A DNA stretch of 11,457 nucleotides from Nitrospirota bacterium (lineage in GTDB: Bacteria > Nitrospirota > Thermodesulfovibrionia > Thermodesulfovibrionales > SM23-35), in the NCBI GenBank assembly GCA_029883145.1, contig JAOUJR010000027.1, forward strand, positions 1 through 11,457, written 5' to 3'. Both the position numbers and the translations under genes were made by a program. Positions within the stretch are counted from its first letter, which is position 1, and the number at the start of each line of letters is the position of its first letter. This document shows positions 1-7,910 of the stretch, one piece after another. The notes below the pieces were generated by a model, which made no database searches, had not been told where the DNA came from, and was given only the letters and a program-made list of their open reading frames with translations.

Positions 1-1473
1 ATTTAACTCTCTGGTAAAGCCGCCAAAAACACGATTGGAAAATTTAGTGGTAGGCCTGAAGTAACTGATAAGGAAATCCATATGGCTTGAGTAAAGACGA
101 TAAAAATCATTTACATACTTCCCAATCTGGTCTATCACAACAAGTCCAGCCCTACTAAAAGCTGCCCTGCTGGCAAGCTGATGAATTAACCAGGTGTTTT
201 CATAAAAACGGAGCATAGATACATGACCCTGGAGGATATCTTTGTCCTGATATATGAAATGCCTTGCAATCGTAGGACTCTGGATATAAAGCTTCTCATA
301 TGTCTCTTTAAACCTCTCCTTGTTGGCATGTAAAAAGGCATATCGTTGAGGATAGACAGTGCCTGCTTTGAAGAAAAAGTTCCACAATGCATCTAAATCC
401 ACTATTTTACAGACATAGGATTTTCTGTTCGACGCCTGATGGAGGAGAGAGGAAAGCCTCACTTGATCTTGAATGTCCATATCTAAAATGGCAATACCAT
501 ATTTTGCAAGAGGTTCAGCCACATAGGTTTTATTGACAATTCTATAAACAACCTGGGCCTTACACCTTATCTTAAAATCATTCGCAATTTCTATGTATAG
601 TTCCGGGATAATCATTCCTGGTAAAAGAACAGAATTTTCATAATATTCCTCAACTGAAAACCCGGAACCTGAAAGATTATCAACCTGAAGGGTAATCATT
701 TTCCTGGTAAGGGGATGTCTGAATATAATATTCGGTGAAGGTGATAATGTATGTCTTGAACTCCGGATTTTTTTGGGCTTAAACCGACACATATGATTGT
801 TTAAGGGTTCTAATACAAAAGTCCTTTTTTTCTTGCCGGCAGTTTCTCTGATTACCACGCATTCCCCTGAATAAAGAATCTCCTCTTTGCTCTTAAAGAT
901 ACTATGCACTTTGGATTCGGGATTAACCCATTGAAATGTTTGAGGTGGTGAAGCCACTGTTTCTACTCTGAAGGAGTTTGAACCGAACTCCACAAGAAGT
1001 CCGTGAAATACTATACCGTTTTGAACCAACTCAACCTGCATACCTTCACAAAAATATCTCCTTACTTTACGAGTACCTACTTCATAGCATGTTTCAGGAA
1101 GAATGAAACTTATTCCTTCTTCGCTCATCTCTTTCACATCAGCTCTGACAAGAAGGAGTTTTTGACCATCAGTGAGGAGAAAGTTGAAAAGTTTATAAGA
1201 ACTCAGTTTCTGGTGAGGACCTGTTTTTTGAACCCAGGTACAGTCTAAGGTATCTCCGAGACATGGCTGTGGCTTCGCAGCAACAGATATAATATTGTCA
1301 TACTTTGGATGTTTGAAATTTATAAGGATAGTGCCTTCTTTAAAATTAATATAGTTAAGCGTGTTGATTAAATGTTTCTTAGGGATCTTCCTCTCTTGTT
1401 TAAGTTGGATATCAAGGTCAGCGTGGTGAAATAATTGAAAATATTTTTGTAAATTGTTCAATTTTTCTTTCAC
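1..1473 (-). CDS. PilZ-domain protein with C-terminal GNAT-like region (3' end outside window)
   Basis: Reading leftward from a GTG at 1473, the frame stays open for 491 codons to the window edge, so the C-terminus is missing. Residues about 100-172 look like a YcgR-type N-terminal beta domain. Residues about 233-345 look like a PilZ domain: basic RSSR at 237-240, then DNLSGSGFSV containing the NxSxxG motif (N266, S268, G271), then an AQVVYR strand and YGIAILDMD. PilZ domains usually bind c-di-GMP; the first motif here is RxxR rather than the usual RxxxR, so binding is uncertain. Residues about 360-491 (ALWNFFF, ARHFIYQD, HVSMLRFYENTWLIHQLA, NRVFGGF) resemble GNAT-fold acyltransferase-like tails seen fused to PilZ in environmental bacteria; this is from memory. 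The first in-frame upstream stop is nine codons before the GTG and no ATG lies between. The GTG has no Shine-Dalgarno and overlaps the stop of a uORF. A promoter lies about 110 nt upstream. Confidence 0.8.
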   Translation of the reverse strand, partial: MKEKLNNLQKYFQLFHHADLDIQLKQERKIPKKHLINTLNYINFKEGTILINFKHPKYDNIISVAAKPQPCLGDTLDCTWVQKTGPHQKLSSYKLFNFLLTDGQKLLLVRADVKEMSEEGISFILPETCYEVGTRKVRRYFCEGMQVELVQNGIVFHGLLVEFGSNSFRVETVASPPQTFQWVNPESKVHSIFKSKEEILYSGECVVIRETAGKKKRTFVLEPLNNHMCRFKPKKIRSSRHTLSPSPNIIFRHPLTRKMITLQVDNLSGSGFSVEEYYENSVLLPGMIIPELYIEIANDFKIRCKAQVVYRIVNKTYVAEPLAKYGIAILDMDIQDQVRLSSLLHQASNRKSYVCKIVDLDALWNFFFKAGTVYPQRYAFLHANKERFKETYEKLYIQSPTIARHFIYQDKDILQGHVSMLRFYENTWLIHQLASRAAFSRAGLVVIDQIGKYVNDFYRLYSSHMDFLISYFRPTTKFSNRVFGGFTRELN

Positions 1474-1568
1474 TATTGATTGTTGTCTGTTTTCATTTTA
1501 TCGCATGAAAAAGAGAAAGAGGTTAAAGGAACTGCTCTTTGATGAGAAATGGAGCGAATCAATATCAT
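1473..1568 (-). CDS. Putative 31-aa upstream ORF coupled to the PilZ gene
   Basis: An ATG at 1568 is preceded by GAGG eight nt upstream and opens a 31-codon frame. Its TAG stop shares one base with the GTG of the PilZ-type gene (TAGTG). The peptide begins MILIRSISHQR and resembles nothing I recognise. The downstream GTG has no ribosome-binding sequence of its own, so translational coupling is a natural reading. The ORF lies wholly inside the predicted 5' leader of the promoter at 1588-1616. It may be only a ribosome-loading leader, and chance cannot be excluded for so short a frame. Confidence 0.35.
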   Translation of the reverse strand: MILIRSISHQRAVPLTSFSFSCDKMKTDNNQ

Positions 1569-1587
1569 CGTCTCTACCTCATAAAAT

Positions 1588-1616
1588 ATTCTATGTTACA
1601 GATGCTCCTAAGTCAA
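1588..1616 (-). promoter_or_regulatory. Sigma70-like promoter for the PilZ-type gene
   Basis: On the minus strand TTGACT (1616-1611) and TAGAAT (1593-1588) are separated by exactly 17 nt. Each box matches the consensus at five of six positions. Transcription would start near 1581, leaving a leader of about 108 nt before the GTG at 1473. The promoter sits just past the end of the upstream secreted-protein gene, so the PilZ gene can be transcribed independently of the purF-selB operon. Confidence 0.55.
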
Positions 1617-1626
1617 GCAATTTAAG

Positions 1627-2337
1627 CTATTTCAGCTTTTTTTGAATCTCCTCCCAATCCTTTACTTCCTTTGCATCCTCTCCTCCTTCAAAGCTGAAGG
1701 CCAGGGGTTTATATCCCTTCGCAGATTCGATCACCGCTTCACTTCCAATGATTGCCTTAATCTTAAACCCCTTTTTATGAATATCATCAAATAGTGACCC
1801 CTGCCCCCAAGGGATAACAGGCACCTCTATAAATTTATTCTCTTTAAGCCATGCCTTGAGCGTTTTCACATTGAGTAACCCTGTCTGGAGAAAAACAATA
1901 GTGAATTTCCTGTAAATTTCCTTTATCGCCTTCTGGCTCCCCTGTCTTGGCTCTTTTGAAAATGGTCCTCTCAACAAACTGCCCTCAACATCGATAAAGA
2001 CAATCCTTGTACCTTTCTTCAGGGAAAGAAGTAACCCATTCCCTTCACCTATGCCTGACGTTACCGTTATTCGATGTATTCCGGTTTTGAGAGGGGTAAA
2101 CTGTTTGAATGCAAAGCCATCTCCGCCTGAAAGGGTCTTCCCAATAGACTTCCCTTCAACAAAAAACTCTACACGCTCACCGCCTTTACTAAAAATTTTC
2201 CCTTTTGTCTCAGCCCTGAGCATCATCTCTTCTCCTTGAGGCATTACCATATCATGGACTATTACATCTGAAAGAGCATTTGAGGGGAATACAAACAGTA
2301 AAAAGACGGAAAGGATAAACGTCATCAAAACTCTCAT
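1627..2337 (-). CDS. Secreted protein, Ig-like domain plus degenerate HAD/LNS2-like domain
   Basis: The 236-residue product starts with a Sec signal peptide (hydrophobic residues 4-17, probable cleavage near ALS-DV at 22-24), so it is probably periplasmic. Residues about 40-95 look like an Ig-type beta fold. Residues 111-236 begin with RIVFIDVEGSLL, which matches the first HAD motif of LNS2/App1-type phosphatidate phosphatases. The canonical DxD is DVE here (D116, E118). The second motif reads IVFLQTG (T152), and I see no acidic pair of the fourth motif near IIGSE (197-200). This suggests altered or lost phosphatase activity. The gene starts 7 nt after the selB stop, with only a weak ribosome-binding sequence, so it probably depends on readthrough translation from selB. 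Specific substrate unknown. Confidence 0.75.
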   Translation of the reverse strand: MRVLMTFILSVFLLFVFPSNALSDVIVHDMVMPQGEEMMLRAETKGKIFSKGGERVEFFVEGKSIGKTLSGGDGFAFKQFTPLKTGIHRITVTSGIGEGNGLLLSLKKGTRIVFIDVEGSLLRGPFSKEPRQGSQKAIKEIYRKFTIVFLQTGLLNVKTLKAWLKENKFIEVPVIPWGQGSLFDDIHKKGFKIKAIIGSEAVIESAKGYKPLAFSFEGGEDAKEVKDWEEIQKKLK

Positions 2338-2344
2338 AGTAAGC

Positions 2345-4222
2345 TCACTTAAGTAAAAGCTTCCTCACATCTCCGACTCTTAATGTAATCTTATGTGAAT
2401 CAAGGTATTCAAGGAAGGGAAGAGCATACTTTCTTGTAGTGCTGAGGATATCCCTGAATTCTGCCACGGTCATTTCCGGTTTTTTCCGGAAAAAATCTTT
2501 GAGATTCTCAATTATTTTATTATAGGTAGAAACAGTAACATACATCGAATCATTAATCCTTACAAGACTCTCTTCTTTTGCCATAATTCTCAATATATCC
2601 GATAGATGCTTCTGATCGAGTTCAAGAGACCGGGAGATCTCTTCCTTGGTTGGAGGTTGAAATCCACTGTTTTCCAGAATTTCGAGTATCTTTATTTTAA
2701 GAGTTTCATCAGCCGTGGACAAAGCCATGCTGTGGGTTGCAAGTCTTACTATCTCTTTATCTATGGCAATATCTTTAAGTGACGTAATCATACCTTGAAA
2801 GAGTTTTTGTTCGATGTTGAGGGTTACCCTGAGTTCTTCTTTGAGCATTCCATGCTTGAGGGGATTTTTCTCATGAAATTCGGTCATAATCTTTTTCACT
2901 GCTTCTTTAAAGGCATTGAACGCACTGTTATGGAGCAGGATGTCCTCGAATTGTATCAAGACATTACTTTTCTTCAAGGTTGTTATTGAATCTTTTATCG
3001 ATGGAATCTCTGCCTTTATCCATCCTTCAATGAATGAGATGGGCATACCTCTCATCCCAGCTTTTTTAATCTTCGCTGCTATCTTTTCAGAAAGAGTTCC
3101 CGACTCAAATATTTTTAAATCATCAATACCCTCTTTGCGTTTTCTTCTATAAGAAGATGAGTCCAGTACCTCACCACCGCCGATTGTTTCCACAGGAGAA
3201 AACCTCCTGATGATATATCTGTCTCCAGACATAGAAATAACCGGATCCTGAAGCCTGAACTGGCAGTAGCAACTCTCGCCAGCCTTGAGTTCATCCCTCT
3301 CATAAAGGATGATCCTCGCTAACACATCCGAAGTGCCAAGGTAGAAATGGACAAGGCCTTTACTTTTCAGTCCAGGCGCATCTGAAAGCAATTCCACCTT
3401 TGCATCGATTGTCTTTGTCGGGACAATTTTATCAGGCACCACAACCGCATCTCCCCGTTTTATTTCTTCTTTTTTTACTCCCTGAAGATTGATCGCGACC
3501 CTCTGTCCTGCATATGCTGTCTGCATGGGTTTCCCATGGCTGTGGAGCCCGCGGACCCTGCTCTTGATTGCGCTCGGAAGTATCTCAACCGTATCTTCAA
3601 CAGATATACTTCCGGAGATAGCTGTCCCTGTTACCACAGTTCCAAATCCCTTTAATATAAAAACCCTGTCTATAGGAAGCCTGAAAAGACCTTTTGTTGG
3701 TTTTTGCTCAACTCTCAACGCAGCATTTTTAATCTCTTCCTTAAGCAGGTCGATGTTAAACATGGTCTTTGATGAAATAGGAACTATGACTGCTTCTTCA
3801 AGGAATGTACCCTGTACAAAGTCTCTTACCTCATCTTCAACAAGTTCAAGCCAGTCTTTCTCCACAAGGTCTGCCTTTGTGATTGCAATAAGACCTGATT
3901 TAATCTTGAGGAGGTTGCAGATGTAAAGATGTTCTCGGCTCTGGGGCATGATGCCCTCATCAGCTGCTATGACAAAAAGCACAAGGTCTATCCCGCCTGC
4001 ACCTGCGAGCATGTTCTTCACGAGCCTTTCATGACCGGGTACATCCACAATCCCCACCGTGAGACCGTCAGGATACGTTAAGTCTGCAAAGCCAAGGTCA
4101 ATCGTGATACCACGCTCTTTCTCTTCCTTGAGCCTGTCAGGGTCTATGCCTGTCATCGCCTTTACAAGGGCGCTTTTCCCATGGTCAATATGGCCTGCTG
4201 TCCCGAGGATTACATAGTGCAT
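2345..4222 (-). CDS. selB: Selenocysteine-specific elongation factor SelB
   Basis: SelB is the EF-Tu-like GTPase that brings Sec-tRNA(Sec) to UGA codons followed by a SECIS hairpin. The 625-residue product shows the GTPase motifs G1 GHIDHGKS (10-17), G2 GIT (38-40), G3 DVPGHE (60-65) and G4 TKAD (115-118), then translation-factor beta-barrels (for example [16 protein letters not shown]). The C-terminal third is alpha-helical and charged, consistent with the winged-helix repeats that bind SECIS RNA. Length is close to the 614 residues of E. coli SelB. The ATG is preceded by GGAGG with 7-nt spacing, the best ribosome-binding site in the window. It overlaps the end of mqnD by 13 nt, so co-transcription is very likely. 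selA and tRNA-Sec lie about 4-5 kb away. Confidence 0.97.
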   Translation of the reverse strand: MHYVILGTAGHIDHGKSALVKAMTGIDPDRLKEEKERGITIDLGFADLTYPDGLTVGIVDVPGHERLVKNMLAGAGGIDLVLFVIAADEGIMPQSREHLYICNLLKIKSGLIAITKADLVEKDWLELVEDEVRDFVQGTFLEEAVIVPISSKTMFNIDLLKEEIKNAALRVEQKPTKGLFRLPIDRVFILKGFGTVVTGTAISGSISVEDTVEILPSAIKSRVRGLHSHGKPMQTAYAGQRVAINLQGVKKEEIKRGDAVVVPDKIVPTKTIDAKVELLSDAPGLKSKGLVHFYLGTSDVLARIILYERDELKAGESCYCQFRLQDPVISMSGDRYIIRRFSPVETIGGGEVLDSSSYRRKRKEGIDDLKIFESGTLSEKIAAKIKKAGMRGMPISFIEGWIKAEIPSIKDSITTLKKSNVLIQFEDILLHNSAFNAFKEAVKKIMTEFHEKNPLKHGMLKEELRVTLNIEQKLFQGMITSLKDIAIDKEIVRLATHSMALSTADETLKIKILEILENSGFQPPTKEEISRSLELDQKHLSDILRIMAKEESLVRINDSMYVTVSTYNKIIENLKDFFRKKPEMTVAEFRDILSTTRKYALPFLEYLDSHKITLRVGDVRKLLLK

Positions 4223-5127
4223 AGGAAATCCTCCTTTGATTTTTTAATAATCCCTCTTTCTTCCGCCCTTCTCAGTAGTTCTTTAACTGCTGATATTCCA
4301 TCTTCACCAATATCTATTGAATAATCATTCACATAAAGATTTATATGCTGTTCTATTACCTTATCTTCAAGTTCCTGGGAATGCAGTTTTATATAATTCT
4401 TTGACTCATCACTGTGGGCGAATGCATGCTCAACACTTTTTCTTACAAAAGAACTAATCTTTTTTATAAGGTCTCCTCCGAGATTTCTTTTCACAAGAAT
4501 TCCACCGAGTGGAACCGGTAATCCTGTCTCGTTCTCCCACCACTCTCCGAGGTCTATAACTTTTTTTAACCCATATAATGGATAGGTAAATCTGCCTTCA
4601 TGAATGATGAGTCCTGCATCAACATCTTTGTTCCTTACATTCTCCATAATTTTATGAAACGGCATGTCAATGCATGTGCAGGGAAAAGTACAATTCCGTT
4701 GCAACTCTCTCTCCTCTGAGGGGGATTTCGCAAGGGGGACAAAGTCCCCCTTGCGTACCAGGTCTGAAGTAAACAATTGTAAAAGCAGATATGCGGTGGT
4801 AAGTTTTCCAGGGATTGCAATTTTTTTGCCCTGCAAGTCTCTTACGGTATAATCTTCTCTCGCAACAATAAGAGGACCGCTTCTTCCTATGGCACTCCCT
4901 GAGCGGAGCAGACAATAGTCTTCAAGGAGATAGCCGAATGCATGATACGAAACTTTTGTGATATCAAGTTCTTTATGTAACGCCATTTGATTTAAGGTTT
5001 CAACATCGAGCAGTATCTCTTTAAAATGCATACCTCCTGTGTCAATCTTTCCGTGGACAAGTGCATAGAATATGAATGTATCATTAGGACAGGGTGAGTA
5101 GCCAAGAGAAATAGGTTTCGTAATCAT
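4210..5127 (-). CDS. mqnD: 1,4-dihydroxy-6-naphthoate synthase MqnD, with in-frame insertion
   Basis: MqnD cleaves cyclic dehypoxanthinyl futalosine to 1,4-dihydroxy-6-naphthoate in the futalosine pathway to menaquinone. Diagnostic segments are [16 protein letters not shown] (11-26), DVETLN (41-46), TTAYLLLQL (110-118) and [13 protein letters not shown] (171-183); H176 corresponds to the proposed catalytic histidine of the Thermus enzyme. At 305 residues it is longer than typical members (about 270-285). The excess is a Lys/Glu/Cys-rich stretch at about 121-150, encoded by a palindromic insert at 4678-4767. Its ATG overlaps the stop of the M29 gene by four nt (ATGA). The fold on both sides of the insert is well conserved, so the enzyme may still work with an extended loop. 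Other mqn genes are not in the window. Confidence 0.92.
   Translation of the reverse strand: MITKPISLGYSPCPNDTFIFYALVHGKIDTGGMHFKEILLDVETLNQMALHKELDITKVSYHAFGYLLEDYCLLRSGSAIGRSGPLIVAREDYTVRDLQGKKIAIPGKLTTAYLLLQLFTSDLVRKGDFVPLAKSPSEERELQRNCTFPCTCIDMPFHKIMENVRNKDVDAGLIIHEGRFTYPLYGLKKVIDLGEWWENETGLPVPLGGILVKRNLGGDLIKKISSFVRKSVEHAFAHSDESKNYIKLHSQELEDKVIEQHINLYVNDYSIDIGEDGISAVKELLRRAEERGIIKKSKEDFLCTM
4678..4767. repeat. In-frame palindromic insertion element inside mqnD
   Basis: This stretch encodes about 30 residues absent from the Thermus MqnD I can recall. Its core is a perfect inverted repeat: arms CGCAAGGGGGAC (4729-4740) and GTCCCCCTTGCG (4744-4755) with a 3-nt AAA loop. A further GAGGGGGAT lies just left of it (4719-4726). 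The segment has no stop codon in any of the three minus-strand frames. It resembles the short palindromic elements known to insert into coding genes, such as the Rickettsia RPEs, and GGGGGAC/GTCCCCC palindromes dispersed in some environmental genomes. The exact insertion ends are estimates, and no target duplication is evident. Confidence 0.65.
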
Positions 5128-6257
5128 TCTATCCTTAGTAATTTACCTGCTTTAAGGATGGTCTCCTTGCTCCCATCTTTATACATTAAAGTCACCGTTG
5201 GTTTAAAAAAAACAAAGTCCTGATGGAAAGGTGTCTTCACGGTACCTCCGAATGAGCTGTTGTCACCAAGGGCAATATGGATTGTACCGAGGATTTTTTC
5301 TGATTCAAGTATATTGTCAGGTCTCCTCGCTCGGTCATTTGTGCCGATGCCAAGCTCTGCAATGTTTCCATTTTCCTTCCTTTCAGAAAGCTTTGTAGTA
5401 AGATATCCGGTAAATTCATCTTCACCCGAAATATCCATGACATAACCATTCTTCACGGTGAGTGTAATAGGAGATTGAAGCTGTCTTGTGGGAGCCCATT
5501 CAAGGATGAGTCTTCCATGGGATGTTCCTTCTAAAGGTGCAAGGAATACCTCACCTGCAGGAAGGTTACCAAAAGAACCAGGTCTTGTCAGGATTCCTGT
5601 ATCTGCCTTTGCTTTTCTCCCCTTTTTTGAGAAAGAAATAGTAGTGCCATTTATGGTTTTTACCTCTATATATTCAGCATCATTTACTATCTTTGCTATC
5701 TTTTTTGTCCTGTGTGCAAGGGACTTCCAGTCTACATTCATAGAACCTTCAAGCATGGAAATATCGAAGAGCGGCATACTCGCATATCTACAACCACAAA
5801 TCCTTGTCAAAAAATCCCTGAACCTTGTATGGCTCGTAGAATAGTTTGAAAGTGCAATGACACAGTTTACTGCCCTATTTTTATGCCTTCTGATAATATC
5901 CTCTGCTCTTTTAATATCTGTTTCTTTTGCTTTCTTCATCAGTAGAGGGGAAAAAAGTCCTTCTTTCTTCAACACTGCAACCACCTTCTCTCCAAATGCA
6001 AGTTCCCAGAGTTCTAAAGGAGGTTCAGCGCCATGACTCTCTGTAGCAGGATATTCATAGGATGTGAGTGTCTTGCAGAAACTTTTCCCTATTTCTGCGG
6101 TAAGTAAAGAGATGCATCTGAGCCTTGACCTTCGTCCACTATCAGATTCATCTATCTTTTCATTCTCCGAAGTCCTGTCAGTAAAGAGAAGAACTCTCTC
6201 ATATTTTTTTACACCGAGGTTGACCCTGAATATGTCTTTGAGTGCACGGGTTATCAA
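5124..6257 (-). CDS. Aminopeptidase, M29 (aminopeptidase T/S) family
   Basis: The C-terminal half carries the M29 metallopeptidase signature in order: GEVFLAPLEGTSHGRL (about 235-250), AELGIGTND, a DNILESEKILGTIHIALGDNS-type segment, and FHQDFVFFKP. Likely metal ligands are Glu in GEVF, Glu in AELG, His in TIHIA, and His/Asp in HQD. The N-terminal half is the weakly conserved domain of this family, and FRVNLGVKKYERVLLFTD is typical of its start. There is no ATG. I place the start at TTG 6257 because AGGTAGGAG ends 4 nt before it, giving 377 residues and a 7-nt gap after purF. A TTG at 6293 would add 12 residues and overlap purF by 29 nt. Substrate specificity cannot be read from sequence. Confidence 0.85.
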   Translation of the reverse strand: MITRALKDIFRVNLGVKKYERVLLFTDRTSENEKIDESDSGRRSRLRCISLLTAEIGKSFCKTLTSYEYPATESHGAEPPLELWELAFGEKVVAVLKKEGLFSPLLMKKAKETDIKRAEDIIRRHKNRAVNCVIALSNYSTSHTRFRDFLTRICGCRYASMPLFDISMLEGSMNVDWKSLAHRTKKIAKIVNDAEYIEVKTINGTTISFSKKGRKAKADTGILTRPGSFGNLPAGEVFLAPLEGTSHGRLILEWAPTRQLQSPITLTVKNGYVMDISGEDEFTGYLTTKLSERKENGNIAELGIGTNDRARRPDNILESEKILGTIHIALGDNSSFGGTVKTPFHQDFVFFKPTVTLMYKDGSKETILKAGKLLRIE

Positions 6258-6264
6258 AGTGCTC

Positions 6265-7665
6265 CTACCTGAACAAAAACTCCATCTGTTCAAGGTGCTC
6301 GCCAGGGAAACTTATAGGATACTCGTTGTCAAAACAGGCAGAACAGTAGTTGTATGAATCGGGTACTATCCTCTTCAACCCTTCAAGGCTTAAATACGCA
6401 AGTGAATCTGCTGTCGTGTATTTCCTTATCTCTTCAATCAGATGTGTGGATGCGATCAGCTCCTGCCTCGTGGGTGTGTCAATGCCATAAAAACATGGGC
6501 CAATGGTAGGAGGTGAGCTTATCTTTAAATGTACTTCATTGGCTCCTCCACCTTCCCTCAGCATCTTTACGATCTTCTTGCTCGTCGTCCCCCTCACTAT
6601 TGAGTCATCTATCACGATCAGCCTTTTGCCCTCAAGGAGCTTCCTCACCGGATTAAGCTTTACCTTTACCCCAAAATGCCGTATGCTCTCCTTCGGCTCT
6701 ATGAATGTCCTCCCTATATAGTGGTTCCTGATCAGTCCAAAATCAAACGGTATCCCGCTCTGCTCTGAAAACCCTATTGCCGCAGGTACCCCTGAATCAG
6801 GTACCGGTATCACAAGGTCTGCCTCAGTTTCAGATTCCCTTGCAAGCTGCCTCCCGAATTCCTTCCTCATCCCATTGACATTGACCCTGCCAAAGATGTT
6901 GCTGTCAGGCCTCGCAAAATAGATGAGTTCAAATACACAGAATGCCTTCCTTTCACTGCTCAAAGGCCTTAATGATCTAAGCCCGCGCTCGTTTATTATC
7001 AACACCTCTCCTGGCTCTATGTCCCGTAGGTACTGTGCTCCTATCAGGTCGAATGCACAGGTCTCTGAGGCAACTATATGGGCCCCGTCCTTCATACCAA
7101 GGCAGAGTGGCCTCACTCCGTAAGGGTCCCTTACGACAATAAGTTCCTTCTCCCTCATTATTAATAAACTGAAAGCTCCACTGACCTGCTTCAAAGCATG
7201 GATAATCCTCTCGTAGATGTTGTCTTCTTTTGAATGGGCAATAAGATGTACGATGACTTCACTGTCTGAGGATGATTGAAATATTGCTCCTTCTGCCTCA
7301 AGGGATGCCCTCAGTTCCTCTGCGTTGACAAGGGTTCCATTATGGGCTATTGCCAGTGCTCCAAGAGCAAAGTTTGCCACAATAGGTTGTACATTCCTCA
7401 GGACACTGCTTCCTGCCGTGGAATACCTGTTGTGTCCTATCGCAATATGGCCTGGAAGTCTCTTCATCCTCCTCTCGTTGAAGATGTCGGCAACAAGTCC
7501 CATGGACTTCTCAAGAAATATCTGCTTCCCATCAGATGAACATATGCCTGCACCTTCCTGACCCCTGTGCTGAAGTGCATACAATCCAAGATAGGCAAGA
7601 TTAGCTGCTTCAGGGTGTTTGAATACCCCGACTATCCCGCACTCTTCGTGAATGTCGTGTATCAC
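6265..7665 (-). CDS. purF: Amidophosphoribosyltransferase PurF (4Fe-4S, propeptide type)
   Basis: PurF makes 5-phosphoribosylamine from PRPP and glutamine, the first committed step of purine synthesis. The 466-residue product has an eight-residue propeptide before the nucleophile C9 (EECGIVGVF), the glutaminase residues HNRYSTAG (78-85), and the PRPP loop [10 protein letters not shown] (351-360). Cysteines C243, C391, C441 and C444 (YCSAC) sit where the Bacillus-type enzyme binds its 4Fe-4S cluster, so this is the oxygen-sensitive class. The start is a GTG at 7665; an in-frame stop lies upstream and no ATG is available. No strong Shine-Dalgarno is visible. It is first in the purF-M29-mqnD-selB series and diverges from selA. 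Confidence 0.97.
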   Translation of the reverse strand: MIHDIHEECGIVGVFKHPEAANLAYLGLYALQHRGQEGAGICSSDGKQIFLEKSMGLVADIFNERRMKRLPGHIAIGHNRYSTAGSSVLRNVQPIVANFALGALAIAHNGTLVNAEELRASLEAEGAIFQSSSDSEVIVHLIAHSKEDNIYERIIHALKQVSGAFSLLIMREKELIVVRDPYGVRPLCLGMKDGAHIVASETCAFDLIGAQYLRDIEPGEVLIINERGLRSLRPLSSERKAFCVFELIYFARPDSNIFGRVNVNGMRKEFGRQLARESETEADLVIPVPDSGVPAAIGFSEQSGIPFDFGLIRNHYIGRTFIEPKESIRHFGVKVKLNPVRKLLEGKRLIVIDDSIVRGTTSKKIVKMLREGGGANEVHLKISSPPTIGPCFYGIDTPTRQELIASTHLIEEIRKYTTADSLAYLSLEGLKRIVPDSYNYCSACFDNEYPISFPGEHLEQMEFLFR

Positions 7666-7696
7666 AGACTTTATTTTAACATATAAAACAAACTAC

Positions 7697-7846
7697 ATGG
7701 GGAAGGTTGGTGAAGAATTTTTATACGACACCTCATAGTAAAACCTTTTGAGGAGTAAACAAAAAAACCTTTAATTCATATGGTACCAACAACTGCCATA
7801 TTAATAATCTTGTCGATTATAAAAATTCTGAGACAGCCTTCCCCAT
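7697..7846. repeat. 150-bp segment bounded by near-perfect 13-bp inverted repeats
   Basis: In the purF-selA divergent interval, ATGGGGAAGGTTG (7697-7709) pairs with CAGCCTTCCCCAT (7834-7846) at 12 of 13 positions. The rest of the interval is AT-rich, so these GC-rich arms stand out. The interior is about 120 nt with a direct repeat AAACCTTT (7741-7748 and 7766-7773). It could be a small MITE-like relic or a long-range stem affecting selA or purF leaders. I see no target-site duplication and no protein gene inside. Confidence 0.4.
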
Positions 7847-7876
7847 CTGGTAAAAATCTATGCTGAGAAAAATTCA

Positions 7877-7905
7877 TTGACCTTATTTTATTTCTATGGT
7901 AGAAA
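7877..7905 (+). promoter_or_regulatory. Candidate selA promoter, predicts a leaderless transcript
   Basis: TTGACC (7877-7882) and TAGAAA (7900-7905) are 17 nt apart. The first matches consensus at five positions including TTGAC order, the second at four. The predicted start point falls within a few nt of the ATG at 7911, which would leave almost no leader. Neither selA ATG candidate has a Shine-Dalgarno. The -10 match is weak, so an upstream promoter remains possible. Confidence 0.35.
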
Positions 7906-7910
7906 ATTGC

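Noticed and set aside
1003..1248. Plus-strand 81-codon open frame
   Set aside because: It is antisense to the continuous PilZ-type coding frame and has no domain signal.
1505..1645. Plus-strand frame of 46 codons starting MKKRKRLKELLFDEKW
   Set aside because: The start vaguely recalls the N-terminus of HEAT-type small proteins, but there is no ribosome-binding sequence and the region carries a good minus-strand promoter and leader. A gene remnant cannot be excluded.
7119..7135. Palindrome CGTAAGGG-T-CCCTTACG inside purF
   Set aside because: It encodes the conserved VRDPYG motif of PurF, so the symmetry is explained by codons for invariant residues; no extra residues are present.
7780..7866. 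28-residue hydrophobic ORF in the purF-selA gap
   Set aside because: The only AGGAG lies about 22 nt before the ATG, too far to serve it; no family resemblance.
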